Shown here piece by piece: positions 1-9,346 of a stretch of 64,000 nt of DNA (positions within the stretch are counted from its first letter, which is position 1; each line of letters begins with the position of its first letter). The translations under genes were made by a program, and so were the position numbers. Under the pieces are notes generated by a model, which searched no databases, was not told the origin of the DNA, and saw only the letters and a program-made list of their open reading frames with translations. The stretch is taken from the NCBI RefSeq assembly GCF_900141825.1, contig NZ_FQYQ01000005.1, forward strand, positions 41,800-105,799, written 5' to 3'. The stretch comes from Pseudobutyrivibrio xylanivorans DSM 14809 (lineage in GTDB: Bacteria; Bacillota; Clostridia; Lachnospirales; Lachnospiraceae).

Positions 1-271
1 CTTCCTCTTGTTTTTTATTAAGTTCATTCTGAAGCTGAAGGTTAATAGCTTCTTTTTCCTGAACAAGAGCTTCAAGCTCAGCAGCCTTCTGTTCCTTTGC
101 TAAAATGAGCTGCTGAAGCTGTGTAGCCTTCTCGCGAAAAGCATCAATCTGCGATAGTAATAAATCCTCACCATTATCGATTTCGATGGATGTTACGTTA
201 ACAGATGGCTGTGAATCCTCTGTAGAATTAACGTCATCAAGCTCGATTTCTTGAACATTTACGTTTTCCAT
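1..271 (-). CDS. Coiled-coil protein of unknown function (N-terminal part only)
   Basis: The reverse strand reads an ATG at 271 preceded by AAGGAGAG at a good distance, then 90 open codons to the window edge. The N terminus is acidic (MENVNVQEIELDD) and is followed from about residue 40 by a Gln/Glu/Lys/Leu-rich segment with the heptad look of a coiled coil. No domain is recognised. It lies 26 bases downstream of glyS on the same strand and could share its transcript. The C-terminal part is outside the window, so function cannot be judged. Confidence 0.75.
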   Translation of the reverse strand, partial: MENVNVQEIELDDVNSTEDSQPSVNVTSIEIDNGEDLLLSQIDAFREKATQLQQLILAKEQKAAELEALVQEKEAINLQLQNELNKKQEE

Positions 272-297
272 AGCATCTCTCCTTATTAATTATTAAT

Positions 298-1695
298 TTA
301 GAAAGTGAACTTGTCTGCAAAGTAAGCATCTAAGTCTGCAATAGCGATACGCTCCTGCTCCATAGAATCACGGTGACGAATTGTAACCATGTTATCTTCT
401 TCAGAGTCAAAGTCATATGTAATGCAGAATGGTGTTCCGATTTCATCCATACGACGATATCTCTTACCGATTGTTCCTCTGTCATCAAATTCACAATTAT
501 ATTTTTTAGAAAGCTCTGTAAATACCTTCTCAGCACCTTCATTGAGCTTCTTAGAAAGTGGAAGTACACCAATCTTAACTGGTGCAAGTGCTGGGTGGAA
601 ACGAAGAACTGTACGAACATCACTCTTTCCATCCTTACCAACCTCTTCTTCATCATATGCAGCACAAAGGAATGCAAGTACTACACGGTCTGCACCAAGA
701 GATGGCTCGATAACGTATGGTAAGTACTTCTCATTTGTCTCATCATCAAAATATGTAAGATCCTGACCAGATACATTCTGATGCTGTGTGAGGTCGTAAT
801 CTGTACGGCTGGCAATACCCCAAAGCTCGCCCCATCCGAATGGGAATAAGAACTCAATATCAGTAGTACCTGTAGAGTAGAATGAAAGCTCCTCTGGATC
901 GTGGTCACGAAGACGCATCTCATCTTCCTTCATACCAAGTGAAAGTAACCAGTCACGGCAGAAGCTTCTCCAGTACTGGAACCATTCATCCTGTGAGCCT
1001 GGCTTACAGAAGAACTCAAGCTCCATCTGCTCGAACTCACGAGTACGGAATGTGAAGTTACCAGGTGTAATCTCGTTACGGAATGACTTACCAATCTGGC
1101 CGATACCAAATGGAACCTTCTTACGAGATGTACGCTGTACATTCTTGAAGTTTACGAAAATACCCTGAGCTGTCTCTGGGCGAAGATATACTGTATTCTT
1201 AGCATCCTCTGTAACACCCTGGAATGTCTTGAACATAAGGTTGAACTCACGAATATCTGTGAAGTTGTGCTTTCCACATGTAGGACATGGAACGTTGTTG
1301 CTCTCGATGAATTCCTTCATCTCTTCCTTTGTCCAGCCATCAACAGAACCCTTAAGCTCGATGTTGTTCTCAGCTGCAAAATCCTCGATAATCTTGTCAG
1401 CTCTGAAACGCTCGTGGCACTCCTTACAATCCATAAGTGGATCTGAGAATGAACCAAGGTGACCTGATGCAATCCATGTCTGTGGATTCATAAGGATGGC
1501 GCAATCAACACCAACGTTGTATGGATTCTCCTGAACGAACTTCTGCCACCAAGCTTTTTTAACATTGTTTTTAAGCTCGACACCAAGATTTCCATAATCC
1601 CATGTATTAGCAAGTCCGCCGTAAATCTCTGAACCTGCATATACAAAGCCTCTTGCCTTAGCAAGAGCAATGATTTTGTCCATTGTCTTTTCCAT
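298..1695 (-). CDS. glyS: Glycine--tRNA ligase, dimeric class II type
   Basis: Charges tRNA-Gly with glycine in the cytoplasm. The 465-residue protein is the single-chain (alpha2) eukaryote/archaea-like form, not the GlyQ/GlyS tetramer. It opens with the typical block around [14 protein letters not shown], followed by [13 protein letters not shown]. The motif 2 region (FRNEITP, then [13 protein letters not shown]), motif 3 ([10 protein letters not shown]) and the C-terminal anticodon-binding domain (from about residue 370) are all present. CxxC pairs near residues 90 and 138 suggest a zinc-binding insertion. The start at 1695 has GAGAGG about 10 bases upstream; Met5 is an alternative. No T-box leader fits in the 41 bases before the upstream gene, so expression probably comes from read-through or a short promoter. 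Confidence 0.95.
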   Translation of the reverse strand: MEKTMDKIIALAKARGFVYAGSEIYGGLANTWDYGNLGVELKNNVKKAWWQKFVQENPYNVGVDCAILMNPQTWIASGHLGSFSDPLMDCKECHERFRADKIIEDFAAENNIELKGSVDGWTKEEMKEFIESNNVPCPTCGKHNFTDIREFNLMFKTFQGVTEDAKNTVYLRPETAQGIFVNFKNVQRTSRKKVPFGIGQIGKSFRNEITPGNFTFRTREFEQMELEFFCKPGSQDEWFQYWRSFCRDWLLSLGMKEDEMRLRDHDPEELSFYSTGTTDIEFLFPFGWGELWGIASRTDYDLTQHQNVSGQDLTYFDDETNEKYLPYVIEPSLGADRVVLAFLCAAYDEEEVGKDGKSDVRTVLRFHPALAPVKIGVLPLSKKLNEGAEKVFTELSKKYNCEFDDRGTIGKRYRRMDEIGTPFCITYDFDSEEDNMVTIRHRDSMEQERIAIADLDAYFADKFTF

Positions 1696-1736
1696 AATTA
1701 TTATTTCCTCTCTATATAAATAAAAATTTATTTCTA

Positions 1737-2519
1737 TTATTTTTCTGGCTGGTAAACAATATAAACCAAATCTGTAGCATCATTATTTCCATCAGCCTGC
1801 TTTATGCTAACAGTATTTGCATCAACTACATCTGTGGATTTTTCTGAAACATAATAAATCTGTCCTGGCACTTTAACTGTTACATTTTCGCTAACTACCA
1901 CTACATTCATGCCTGCAAATTCTTCATCAGGCGTTACTGCGCGAGCTGTACCCTTTGTATCGTTTTCAGTGGTACAAAACAGTACTGAAAAATCGTAGCC
2001 AGCATTAACAGCACCCTCGTAGGAACCATTATAAGTGCTATAAGAACTGAATGCTGCATAACTTTCAGCATCTTTATAGGTAGTTTTAATGTAAACCTGC
2101 CCTTTTCTATATGTAAGTCTCTTTAATGAAATGGATTTTTCTCCATTTGTTTCATTAAACTCTTTAATCAAATTCTGTGTATATTTCTTAAATTCTGACT
2201 TAGAGTATGTCTGGGTATCGAAATCGGTGACTTCCTCAAAAACAACCTGTCCATCCTTTGAAAAGGTGATGGTGGATGTATCGGCTGTTCCTCCTGAAGA
2301 TAAAATTGCACCACCCAGCTTTACAACTAAAGTAACCAAAAGTGCAAGTAAAGCTACACATACCACACCCAAAATGATGCGGTTTCTCATTACTTCTTTT
2401 TGTCTTTTTTTTCGTCTGGCTGCTTGAAGTTCTTTGGCAGCAACACCCTGTCTTGTTGGACTGGCAGCATTCCTGGTACGCATACCGCCTTTTCCCCCAG
2501 CAGGTCTTCTTTGTGTCAT
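1737..2519 (-). CDS. Membrane-anchored protein of unknown function
   Basis: 260 residues. A strongly basic N-terminal tail (residues 1-46, rich in Arg, Lys and Ala) precedes a single hydrophobic segment at about 48-72. A Ser/Thr/Gly-rich linker and an outer domain follow, with repeated Tyr and beta-type sequence. Predicted topology is cytoplasmic basic tail, one membrane helix and an extracellular domain of about 185 residues. I recognise no enzyme motif. Its start overlaps the recO stop by 4 bases (ATGA), so it is translationally coupled to recO and lies between recO and glyS in the housekeeping operon. This placement is the only clue to its role. Confidence 0.8.
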   Translation of the reverse strand: MTQRRPAGGKGGMRTRNAASPTRQGVAAKELQAARRKKRQKEVMRNRIILGVVCVALLALLVTLVVKLGGAILSSGGTADTSTITFSKDGQVVFEEVTDFDTQTYSKSEFKKYTQNLIKEFNETNGEKSISLKRLTYRKGQVYIKTTYKDAESYAAFSSYSTYNGSYEGAVNAGYDFSVLFCTTENDTKGTARAVTPDEEFAGMNVVVVSENVTVKVPGQIYYVSEKSTDVVDANTVSIKQADGNNDATDLVYIVYQPEK

Positions 2520-3241
2520 AAAAATTCCTCGCTTTTATATTTGTGCGCTCTATAGTTTAATCTATAAGCGGACAAAATTCTAGTCAATTCTTCTTCCGTT
2601 TCGTTATTCAGTACAAAAGTATACAACTTTTCTATCTTAGATGAAACTATGAATTGCATGGCATACAGTGTAGATCCTGATATATCAGTGCCTGATTCCA
2701 GATTGCCACACTCTCTACATAGCATCCCGTGACGCTTAAGAGAAAAGGTTGTTAAATTTTCCTTTTTTCCACAGCTGCAACACTGAAATACGTTGGGATA
2801 TTCGCCATCTATAACCCAGGTTCTTAAATCATAAATGTTCTTTAATAACCTGAGTGAAAACTTTCCTGATTCTAATGCCTTAAGACTTTGATATAAGAGA
2901 GCAAGCCGATGTCTCTCGTCAATACCCTCTACTGATAAAAAGTCTGCGACCTCAAGAAAATATGAGCCAAGACAAACCTTCTCGTAATCCAAAACCAAAT
3001 CCCTGAAATAGTTGGAAATATTCGCTTTTGAAATATGATAAGAATTCCGACCTTCATATGCCTCAAAAGTACCGAAACAAAATGGTGAGCAAGCAGCAAC
3101 CAGAGGGTTGTTTGGCCTTCTCGCACCCTTAGCAAAGGCTGTTACCCTGCCTGATTCCTTGGTAAGAATCACCAGTCTCTTATCAAATTCTCCCACATCA
3201 GAACTGGAAAGCACTAATCCAGTAAGGGTAACAAGTCCCAT
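2516..3241 (-). CDS. recO: DNA repair protein RecO
   Basis: RecO helps load RecA onto SSB-coated single-stranded DNA in the RecFOR pathway. The 241-residue protein has the N-terminal OB-fold with the signature block FDKRLVILTKESGRVTAFAKG and a central helical region. A four-cysteine zinc site lies near residues 153-177 (CxxC, then CREC), as in many Firmicute RecO proteins. Length is normal for the family. It begins a few bases after the era stop and ends in a 4-base overlap with the next gene. Order era-recO-glyS is common in Clostridia, which supports the call. Confidence 0.95.
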   Translation of the reverse strand: MGLVTLTGLVLSSSDVGEFDKRLVILTKESGRVTAFAKGARRPNNPLVAACSPFCFGTFEAYEGRNSYHISKANISNYFRDLVLDYEKVCLGSYFLEVADFLSVEGIDERHRLALLYQSLKALESGKFSLRLLKNIYDLRTWVIDGEYPNVFQCCSCGKKENLTTFSLKRHGMLCRECGNLESGTDISGSTLYAMQFIVSSKIEKLYTFVLNNETEEELTRILSAYRLNYRAHKYKSEEFL

Positions 3242-3244
3242 TGA

Positions 3245-4153
3245 TTACAAGTCCTCTTTTTTGTATCCAAAATTCTTCAGCTCATAGTCGCTGTCACGCC
3301 AATCCTTTTTAACCTTAACAAAAAGCTTAAGATTAACCTTGGCATCTAATAATTTTTCTATTTCGTATCGGGAATTGGTACCAATCTTCTTAATCATGGC
3401 ACCACCCTTTCCTATTATAATTCCCTTGTGAGAAGTCTTCTCGCAGATAATTGTTGCTTCGATATCCCACATAGCCTTCTTGCCAGGACGTTCTTTCATG
3501 GTATCAATGGCAATTGCGATACCATGTGGAACCTCATCATTAAGAGCATGAAGTGATTTCTCTCTGATAATCTCTGCTGTGATTTCTCTAAGAGTCTGAT
3601 TTGTAACAGTCTCTTCGTCATAGAAGGCAGGACCTTCTGGAAGATGTTTAAATATAGTAGAAAGAAGATCGTCACATCCCTCTCCGTGAAGAGCAGAAAC
3701 TGGAACTACCTCGATAAAATTGCATAAATCCTTGAACGCCTGGATTGTTTCTCCAACCTTTGCACCATCAGCCATGTCGATTTTGTTGATAACTAAGATA
3801 ACTGGCGCATCAACTGTGGAAAGAAGCTCTGCAATCTTCTTATCTCCAGCTCCAACCTTTGTATCTGGCTCAATCAGCCAAAGAATAAGATCCACATCAT
3901 TGATTGTACTCTTTGCTGCAGACATCATGTACTCACCAAGCTTGTTCTTAGCCTGATGCATACCTGGTGTGTCAAGAAATACAATCTGACCTACCTCTTC
4001 ATCTGTGTAAACAGTCTGAATACGGTTTCTGGTTGTCTGTGGCTTGTTGCTGGTGATAGCAATCTTCTGACCTATGATATGGTTCATCAAAGTGCTCTTA
4101 CCAACATTTGGACGACCTACAATTGTTACAAATCCCGATTTAAAATTACTCAT
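3245..4153 (-). CDS. era: Ribosome-assembly GTPase Era
   Basis: Era binds the 3' end of 16S rRNA and assists 30S subunit maturation. The 302-residue protein has G1 GRPNVGKS at residues 13-20, G3 DTPGM, G4 NKID, and a C-terminal KH RNA-binding domain with GKGGAMIKKIG. Length is typical. The ATG at 4153 is preceded by AGAGGAAAGAGT. The gene follows the M16C protease by 11 bases and runs straight into recO, so it is part of a minus-strand housekeeping operon. Confidence 0.97.
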   Translation of the reverse strand: MSNFKSGFVTIVGRPNVGKSTLMNHIIGQKIAITSNKPQTTRNRIQTVYTDEEVGQIVFLDTPGMHQAKNKLGEYMMSAAKSTINDVDLILWLIEPDTKVGAGDKKIAELLSTVDAPVILVINKIDMADGAKVGETIQAFKDLCNFIEVVPVSALHGEGCDDLLSTIFKHLPEGPAFYDEETVTNQTLREITAEIIREKSLHALNDEVPHGIAIAIDTMKERPGKKAMWDIEATIICEKTSHKGIIIGKGGAMIKKIGTNSRYEIEKLLDAKVNLKLFVKVKKDWRDSDYELKNFGYKKEDL

Positions 4154-4164
4154 ACTCTTTCCTC

Positions 4165-7071
4165 TTAATACAAATTTTCAATAGAATCAAATAAATTACT
4201 ATTTTGATTTATTACGTTCTCATTTCCTACGACGCATACGTGGTGCTGGGCTACGGCGGCATCGATTGGCGCTGCCAAAGCTCTGATATCTTCTACTGTA
4301 GCATCAAGAACTTCATTACGAACTTTCTGAAGATCCTCGTACTTCGTTCCCGACATATAACAGTTCAATCCTCTAAGTCCTCGCTGTGAAGGAGTGAGAG
4401 GTGTATCCATGCCGCTGACAGTTCCAATTATGTACTTGGTCATATCTCTGTCATCAGCATCGAAGTTTCTAAGGTAATCTCCTGTCTCCTCAAAGACCTT
4501 TAATGTCTCTGTAAGATTTGGATCACGATATGAAACAAATACCAAATCTCCCTGACGGCTGGAGTTCATGCTACATCCATATGCACCGCCCTGAACTCTG
4601 ACCTTTATCCAAAAATAATCATAGCCAAGAATGGTATTTAATATCTTGAATGCTCCATTGTATTCATAGCCAGCTTTTCTAAAATCACCTGCCATTGCAA
4701 CATATTGAATCTGAGAAGCATCCTTGAGCGCTTCTTTAACTTCATGCTCTTTGAACTGGAATCCGCCAAAATCATATCTTTCATCTGATAATAATGGCTT
4801 AATCTCAGCAACAAGTCTCTTGGCCTGACTGAGAACCTCAGTCTTTCCTGTAGAGGATACAATTAGTCTTGATTTAGAGAAAATATACTTAGTTAATAAA
4901 TTTAATTTAGATATAACTTCATCTTTTCTACTATCAAAGTTCTCTTCTAAGTCAACAAGGAAGCGATAGAATGAAATTCCACTGCCTGCCTCTGAAATGG
5001 CAGCCTTCTTTGAGAATCCACATCTTGCTCTGGTAGCTGCAATCATGTTTCCACGAGAGCTGATATTTGATTCCATATGAGACTTTTCAGCTGTAATAAG
5101 TTCCTTTAAACGCTTCTCATCTGAGAAATCTGTATGAAGAAGCATCTCTAATGCTAAATCCTTTGCTGCATCAGCTTCATCATAAATAAACTTAGAACGA
5201 ACTTCAAAAGTAACTTTACATTCGTCTGGCGAACCAAATACTTCATATATAGCAGTGTTTGTAGTGATTCCACCTGTGTGAAGATACATCTCATTAGTGA
5301 AATCTGTGTAGGTGAAATGCTCAGTGTCCAGCAAACCAATGAATCTCTCAAGCATAGATACATATGGAAGCCACTCAGCACTAACATCACTTATATCAAA
5401 TACCATATTGAAGTAATGGATTCCATTGGTGCTAACCTTGTGATGAAGCAATGTGGTGCCATCCTCATCATGCACAGCTAAATCTATTGGACGAGCTTCT
5501 CTTCTAAGATCCAATCGAGAAAGCATTGGAATCTTTTCCAAGTCCTTCTTTGGAGAAGGTGTCTCCTGATATTCTTTAAGGTAAGCTGTGTGTTCAACTA
5601 TCTGCTTTATCTCTTCACGAGAAAGCTTTGATTTTACCTCTGCTAAATGTTTCTTCAGTTCTTCATCATCGGCACCTGTAAGCCCCTGCTTAGGACGAAG
5701 TGTGACGATAGATTTGTGATTATTAGAAAGTAGGTAAACATCGGCAATATAATCAAAAAGCCCATTCTCAACTCTAGATTTAATTTTCTCCAATACTTCA
5801 ACAGAATGGAGATGTAAGAAAGGCTGGTTCTTATCGTAAAGCCAGCTATCCAAAAGCTGAAGACCAATGATAAGACCCTTTGGAGCACTTCCAAAATCCA
5901 GCTCTCTTGCTCTAAACTGTTCTCCGTTAATTGAAGCAAATAGAGTCTTTTTATCGATACCCTTCTTTATTTCTTTCTCAAGAGTAGTATCGATAATTTC
6001 TACGAAACGATCCTTGTCTTCCTCATTAGCTCCTCTTGCTACAATACTAAAAAACATCTGTCGCTGAGAAGATTCAAATGAACACTCCACGTCCTCTGCG
6101 ATATTGGCATCAATAAGAGCCTGGTAAAGTGGCGCACCCGGAGCAGAAACTAAAGCGTAATTTAATATATCAAATGCACGGTACATATTAGGGTCTAGAA
6201 CATCGCCTATACATACATTGTATGAAAGGTAGGCGTTGTTTTCGATTTCCTGATCCTCTGCAATAGAATAATCAACAGTCTTCTCTACTGGCTTATCAAA
6301 AGGCTTCTGCATCTTAATCTCAGAATCTACCTCTAGATAATCATAGTAGCGGAGATATTTTGTATCTAAGTACTCTAAAAGGTCATCTATATCAACATTG
6401 CCGTAAATGTAAATATATGAATTGCTTGGGTGATAATACTTGCTATGGAAGGCAAGGAAATCCTCATAAGTAAGTGATGGAATTACCTTTGGATCGCCAC
6501 CCGACTCAATAGCGTAAGTGGTATCTGGGAATAGTGAATTTAAAATCTGACGATTTAAAACATCATCTGGAGATGAGTATGCTCCCTTCATCTCATTGTA
6601 TACAACACCATTGATGGTTAATTCGCTATTCTCATCCTCCATCTCATAGTGCCAGCCCTCCTGCTCAAATATCTCACGATACTTGTAGATATTTGGATGG
6701 AAAACCGCATCCATGTATACGTCAATAAGATTCATGTAATCATTGTCATTTGTACTGGCAATTGGGTATACAGTCTTATCAGGATATGTGATAGCATTAA
6801 GGAAAGTATTAAGACTTCCCTTTACCAACTCTACAAATGGGTCCTTAACAGGATATTTGTCTGAACCGCAAAGAACAGTGTGCTCTACAATATGCGCCAC
6901 ACCTGTGGAATCCTTTGGTGGTGTTCTAAATCCTACATAAAATACCTTGTTATCGTCATCATTTGAAATAAAACAAATTCTAGCCTTTGTCTTTTTGTGT
7001 TCAAATATAAAACCAAGGGAATCAAGTCCCTCAAGCTTTTCTTCCTTTAATAGTTCATATGCCTTGTTCAA
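4165..7071 (-). CDS. M16C zinc metalloprotease (presequence-protease/falcilysin type)
   Basis: 968 residues, the length expected for single-chain M16C peptidases that close around short peptides and degrade them. The inverted zinc motif HxxEH is visible as H60-I-V-E63-H64, with the third ligand expected in the downstream helix (NEMKGAYSSP region). Four M16-type repeats span the chain, and an Arg/Tyr active-site pair is expected near the C terminus (RVQGGAYG). There is no signal peptide, so the enzyme is probably cytoplasmic. The start is TTG at 7071 with AAGGAG 8 bases upstream. It lies 2 bases after the MscS stop. The natural substrates are unknown. Confidence 0.92.
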   Translation of the reverse strand: MNKAYELLKEEKLEGLDSLGFIFEHKKTKARICFISNDDDNKVFYVGFRTPPKDSTGVAHIVEHTVLCGSDKYPVKDPFVELVKGSLNTFLNAITYPDKTVYPIASTNDNDYMNLIDVYMDAVFHPNIYKYREIFEQEGWHYEMEDENSELTINGVVYNEMKGAYSSPDDVLNRQILNSLFPDTTYAIESGGDPKVIPSLTYEDFLAFHSKYYHPSNSYIYIYGNVDIDDLLEYLDTKYLRYYDYLEVDSEIKMQKPFDKPVEKTVDYSIAEDQEIENNAYLSYNVCIGDVLDPNMYRAFDILNYALVSAPGAPLYQALIDANIAEDVECSFESSQRQMFFSIVARGANEEDKDRFVEIIDTTLEKEIKKGIDKKTLFASINGEQFRARELDFGSAPKGLIIGLQLLDSWLYDKNQPFLHLHSVEVLEKIKSRVENGLFDYIADVYLLSNNHKSIVTLRPKQGLTGADDEELKKHLAEVKSKLSREEIKQIVEHTAYLKEYQETPSPKKDLEKIPMLSRLDLRREARPIDLAVHDEDGTTLLHHKVSTNGIHYFNMVFDISDVSAEWLPYVSMLERFIGLLDTEHFTYTDFTNEMYLHTGGITTNTAIYEVFGSPDECKVTFEVRSKFIYDEADAAKDLALEMLLHTDFSDEKRLKELITAEKSHMESNISSRGNMIAATRARCGFSKKAAISEAGSGISFYRFLVDLEENFDSRKDEVISKLNLLTKYIFSKSRLIVSSTGKTEVLSQAKRLVAEIKPLLSDERYDFGGFQFKEHEVKEALKDASQIQYVAMAGDFRKAGYEYNGAFKILNTILGYDYFWIKVRVQGGAYGCSMNSSRQGDLVFVSYRDPNLTETLKVFEETGDYLRNFDADDRDMTKYIIGTVSGMDTPLTPSQRGLRGLNCYMSGTKYEDLQKVRNEVLDATVEDIRALAAPIDAAVAQHHVCVVGNENVINQNSNLFDSIENLY

Positions 7072-7073
7072 AG

Positions 7074-7952
7074 CTACTTCTCCTTTATGTGAACGTCTAA
7101 CTGATTAAAGCAGATTTCGACGCCTTCTTTATCAAATCTATTTTTAATTTCTTCTAAAACATCCCATTTTGTCTGCCAAAAGTATTCTGTCTCCACCCAA
7201 AATCTAAGTCCAATCTGAACTGAGCTGTCTGCCAGCTCCGCAACGAATACTTTTACTGGTTCATCAGTGATAAGGTGATCCTGCTTCTCAGCAATGGCCT
7301 TCATTATCTCCTTAGCCTTCTTAATATCTGAATCATAACTGATGCCGACTGTCTCATTAAACATACGACGAGTCATGGAAGTATTATTTGTGATAGATGA
7401 TGACGAAAGCAAACCGTTTGGTACCTGGACTAAACGTCCATCAATCATCTTAAGAGTAGTGTAGATAATATTAATCTTCTCTACTGTACCTTCCTGACCT
7501 GTAGAATGCTCGATAATATAATCTCCCACTCTGAATGGGTGCATGAGAAGAATGAGAACTCCACCAGCAAAATTTGAAAGTGCCCCCTGCAAAGCAAGAC
7601 CGATAGTAACACCAAGACCTGCCACTGCAGCGGAAATTGATGTAGTGGTAACACCAAACAATCCCAGTATGATAGTAATTAAAATAATATAGAAAATCCA
7701 CTTAAGCACAGACTCCAAAAACGTCTCCACACCTGGATCCACGTCCTTAAGACTCATCGCTCGATGGAATACCTTTATAATTCCTTTGATTATTTGGGTA
7801 CCTACAAAGAATACTACAATAGAAAGTACTACGCTCCAGCCAAAACTCCAGAATTTGGGAATCATTCCCTCTAGCTGTTGCTGTATAACACCTTTTTGAA
7901 TGTCTTCTACTAATTCTTCCGCTGTAACTGTCTCTAATTCTGCTGCTAACAC
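7074..7952 (-). CDS. MscS-family mechanosensitive ion channel
   Basis: 292 residues. MscS channels relieve turgor during hypo-osmotic shock. Hydrophobic helices lie at about 35-58 and 85-105. The pore-lining TM3 is Gly/Ala rich (AVAGLGVTIGLALQGALSNF), followed by the beta-domain signature around HPFRVGDYI. The C-terminal part forms the alpha/beta cytoplasmic cage. The start is GTG at 7952, with GGGAGGA 6 bases upstream. It is the first gene of the MscS-protease-era-recO-glyS run. The structured element at 8004-8099 separates it from the amino-acid operon upstream. Confidence 0.93.
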   Translation of the reverse strand: MLAAELETVTAEELVEDIQKGVIQQQLEGMIPKFWSFGWSVVLSIVVFFVGTQIIKGIIKVFHRAMSLKDVDPGVETFLESVLKWIFYIILITIILGLFGVTTTSISAAVAGLGVTIGLALQGALSNFAGGVLILLMHPFRVGDYIIEHSTGQEGTVEKINIIYTTLKMIDGRLVQVPNGLLSSSSITNNTSMTRRMFNETVGISYDSDIKKAKEIMKAIAEKQDHLITDEPVKVFVAELADSSVQIGLRFWVETEYFWQTKWDVLEEIKNRFDKEGVEICFNQLDVHIKEK

Positions 7953-8003
7953 GTGCGATCCTCCCTCTCGTTACAATCCGTAATATTATAGCACAATCAA
8001 GCT

Positions 8004-8099
8004 AAAAAAACACCTAGTCACACTCTCAAGCCTCAGTATTGCCCGTCGCGAGATTGGCTCCTTGAGCAACACTGAGAGCTTGATAGCTACTAGGTGTTT
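8004..8099 (-). repeat. Structured ~92-nt element, copy E2, at the 3' end of the leu-ilv-ser operon (terminator-like)
   Basis: In the transcript direction this folds into a long hairpin. The outer stem AAACACCTAGT pairs with ACTAGGTGTTT (11 bp). An inner stem TCAAGC..CTCAG..GTTGC pairs with GCAATA..CTGAG..GCTTGA, and a small apical region contains GAG..CTC. The 3' arm is followed by a T run (A7 at 8004-8010 on the plus strand), so it can act as an intrinsic terminator 10 bases after the DUF1015 stop. The inner core and flanking words (GTAG.TATCAA, AGTGTTGC, GCAATA, GTGAC) match copy E1 at 15035-15120, with paired compensatory changes. Confidence 0.8.
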
Positions 8100-8109
8100 C
8101 TTAATTATT

Positions 8110-9345
8110 CTATATACGGTGTATAAACAATCCACTTCTGAGCTTTGGCTCAAACCATGTGCTCTTTGGTGGCATGAGCAGCCCTGCATCAGCCACATCA
8201 AATAACTCCTGAATGCTGGTTGGATACATAGCAAATGCGATTTTGCAATCTGTGTTACAACGACGCTCCAGCTCTTCTAAGCCTCGAATCCCACCGACAA
8301 AATCTATTCTGTCATCAGTTTTTGGATCTGAAATTCCAAGTAGTGGCTCTAATACAAGATTTTGAAGAAGAGATACATCAAGTCCTTCAACAGGATCGTC
8401 TACTAGCAATTCTGGTTTCACCTGACATAAATACCAGGTTCCTTCCAAAAGCATACTCCACTGTCCCTTAGTCTGTGGGCGAATCGGCTTATCAGAGGTT
8501 TCCAAAACCTCTACCACCGAATCCAACTCCTCTAAAAGCTCCTCAGGTGCAAGTCCATTTAAATCCTTTACAACTCTGTTATAATCGTAAATTTTAAGTT
8601 CCTCATCTGGAAAGAGAACTGACAGGAAGAAATTAAAATCTTCCTTTCCTGTAAATCCTGGATTCTCATCTCTACGCTTTAATCCCACCTTAACTGCACT
8701 TGCAGCACGATGATGACCATCTGCAATATAAATGCTATCCATCTTATCAAAGGCTGTCGTAATAAGCGCCTTATCCATCATCTTATCGATAACCCAGCAG
8801 CGATGTCTGATTCCATCCTCTGCTGTAAAATCATATACTGGCTGACGGCTCTTGGTCTTGGCTACAACACCACTTATTGTATGATCCGCCTTATATGCCA
8901 AAAAGATTGGCCCTGTCTGAGCACTACAGGTATCCACATGTCTGATTCTGTCTTGCTCCTTTTCAGCTCTGGTATTCTCGTGCTTTTTGATGACAGATTT
9001 CTGATAGTCATCAATAGATGCACATGCCACGATTCCAGTCTGTGAGCGACCATCCATAGTAAGCTCATAAAGATAGAAGAACTCGCCATCATCCTGAATA
9101 AAGTGGCCTTCGTCTATCCACTGATTTAACATTTCTGCAGCCTTGTTATAAACAGCATCCGAGTACATATCTACATCCGGTGCAAATTGTGTCTCTGGTC
9201 TATCAATCGCAAGAAATGAACATGGCTGTTCCTTAACCTTCTCGTAGGCCTCCTGTCTGTTATAAACATCATAAGGAAGGGCTGCTATAACAGCAGCCTC
9301 CTCTTTGCTTGGACGTATGGCCTTAAATGGTACTATCAACGCCAT
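8110..9345 (-). CDS. DUF1015 family protein (serine-operon associated)
   Basis: 411 residues, a normal length for DUF1015. Visible family landmarks are the N-terminal ALPYDVYNRQEA block, KKHENTRAEKEQDRIRH at about 120-140, IADGHHRAASA at about 205-215, and a C-terminal MPPKSTWFEPKLRSGL motif. The His/Asp-rich IADGHHR block looks like an active site, but no reaction is firmly assigned to the family. It starts one base after the serA stop and is the last gene of the leuB-ilvD-ilvB-serC-serA run. This pairing with serA/serC recurs in Firmicutes and suggests a role in serine or phosphoserine metabolism (inference). Confidence 0.9.
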   Translation of the reverse strand: MALIVPFKAIRPSKEEAAVIAALPYDVYNRQEAYEKVKEQPCSFLAIDRPETQFAPDVDMYSDAVYNKAAEMLNQWIDEGHFIQDDGEFFYLYELTMDGRSQTGIVACASIDDYQKSVIKKHENTRAEKEQDRIRHVDTCSAQTGPIFLAYKADHTISGVVAKTKSRQPVYDFTAEDGIRHRCWVIDKMMDKALITTAFDKMDSIYIADGHHRAASAVKVGLKRRDENPGFTGKEDFNFFLSVLFPDEELKIYDYNRVVKDLNGLAPEELLEELDSVVEVLETSDKPIRPQTKGQWSMLLEGTWYLCQVKPELLVDDPVEGLDVSLLQNLVLEPLLGISDPKTDDRIDFVGGIRGLEELERRCNTDCKIAFAMYPTSIQELFDVADAGLLMPPKSTWFEPKLRSGLFIHRI

Positions 9346-9346
9346 T

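Noticed and set aside
8004..8099. tRNA-like fold in the long inverted repeat.
   Set aside because: There is one extended hairpin, not a cloverleaf, with no T-loop or anticodon arm.
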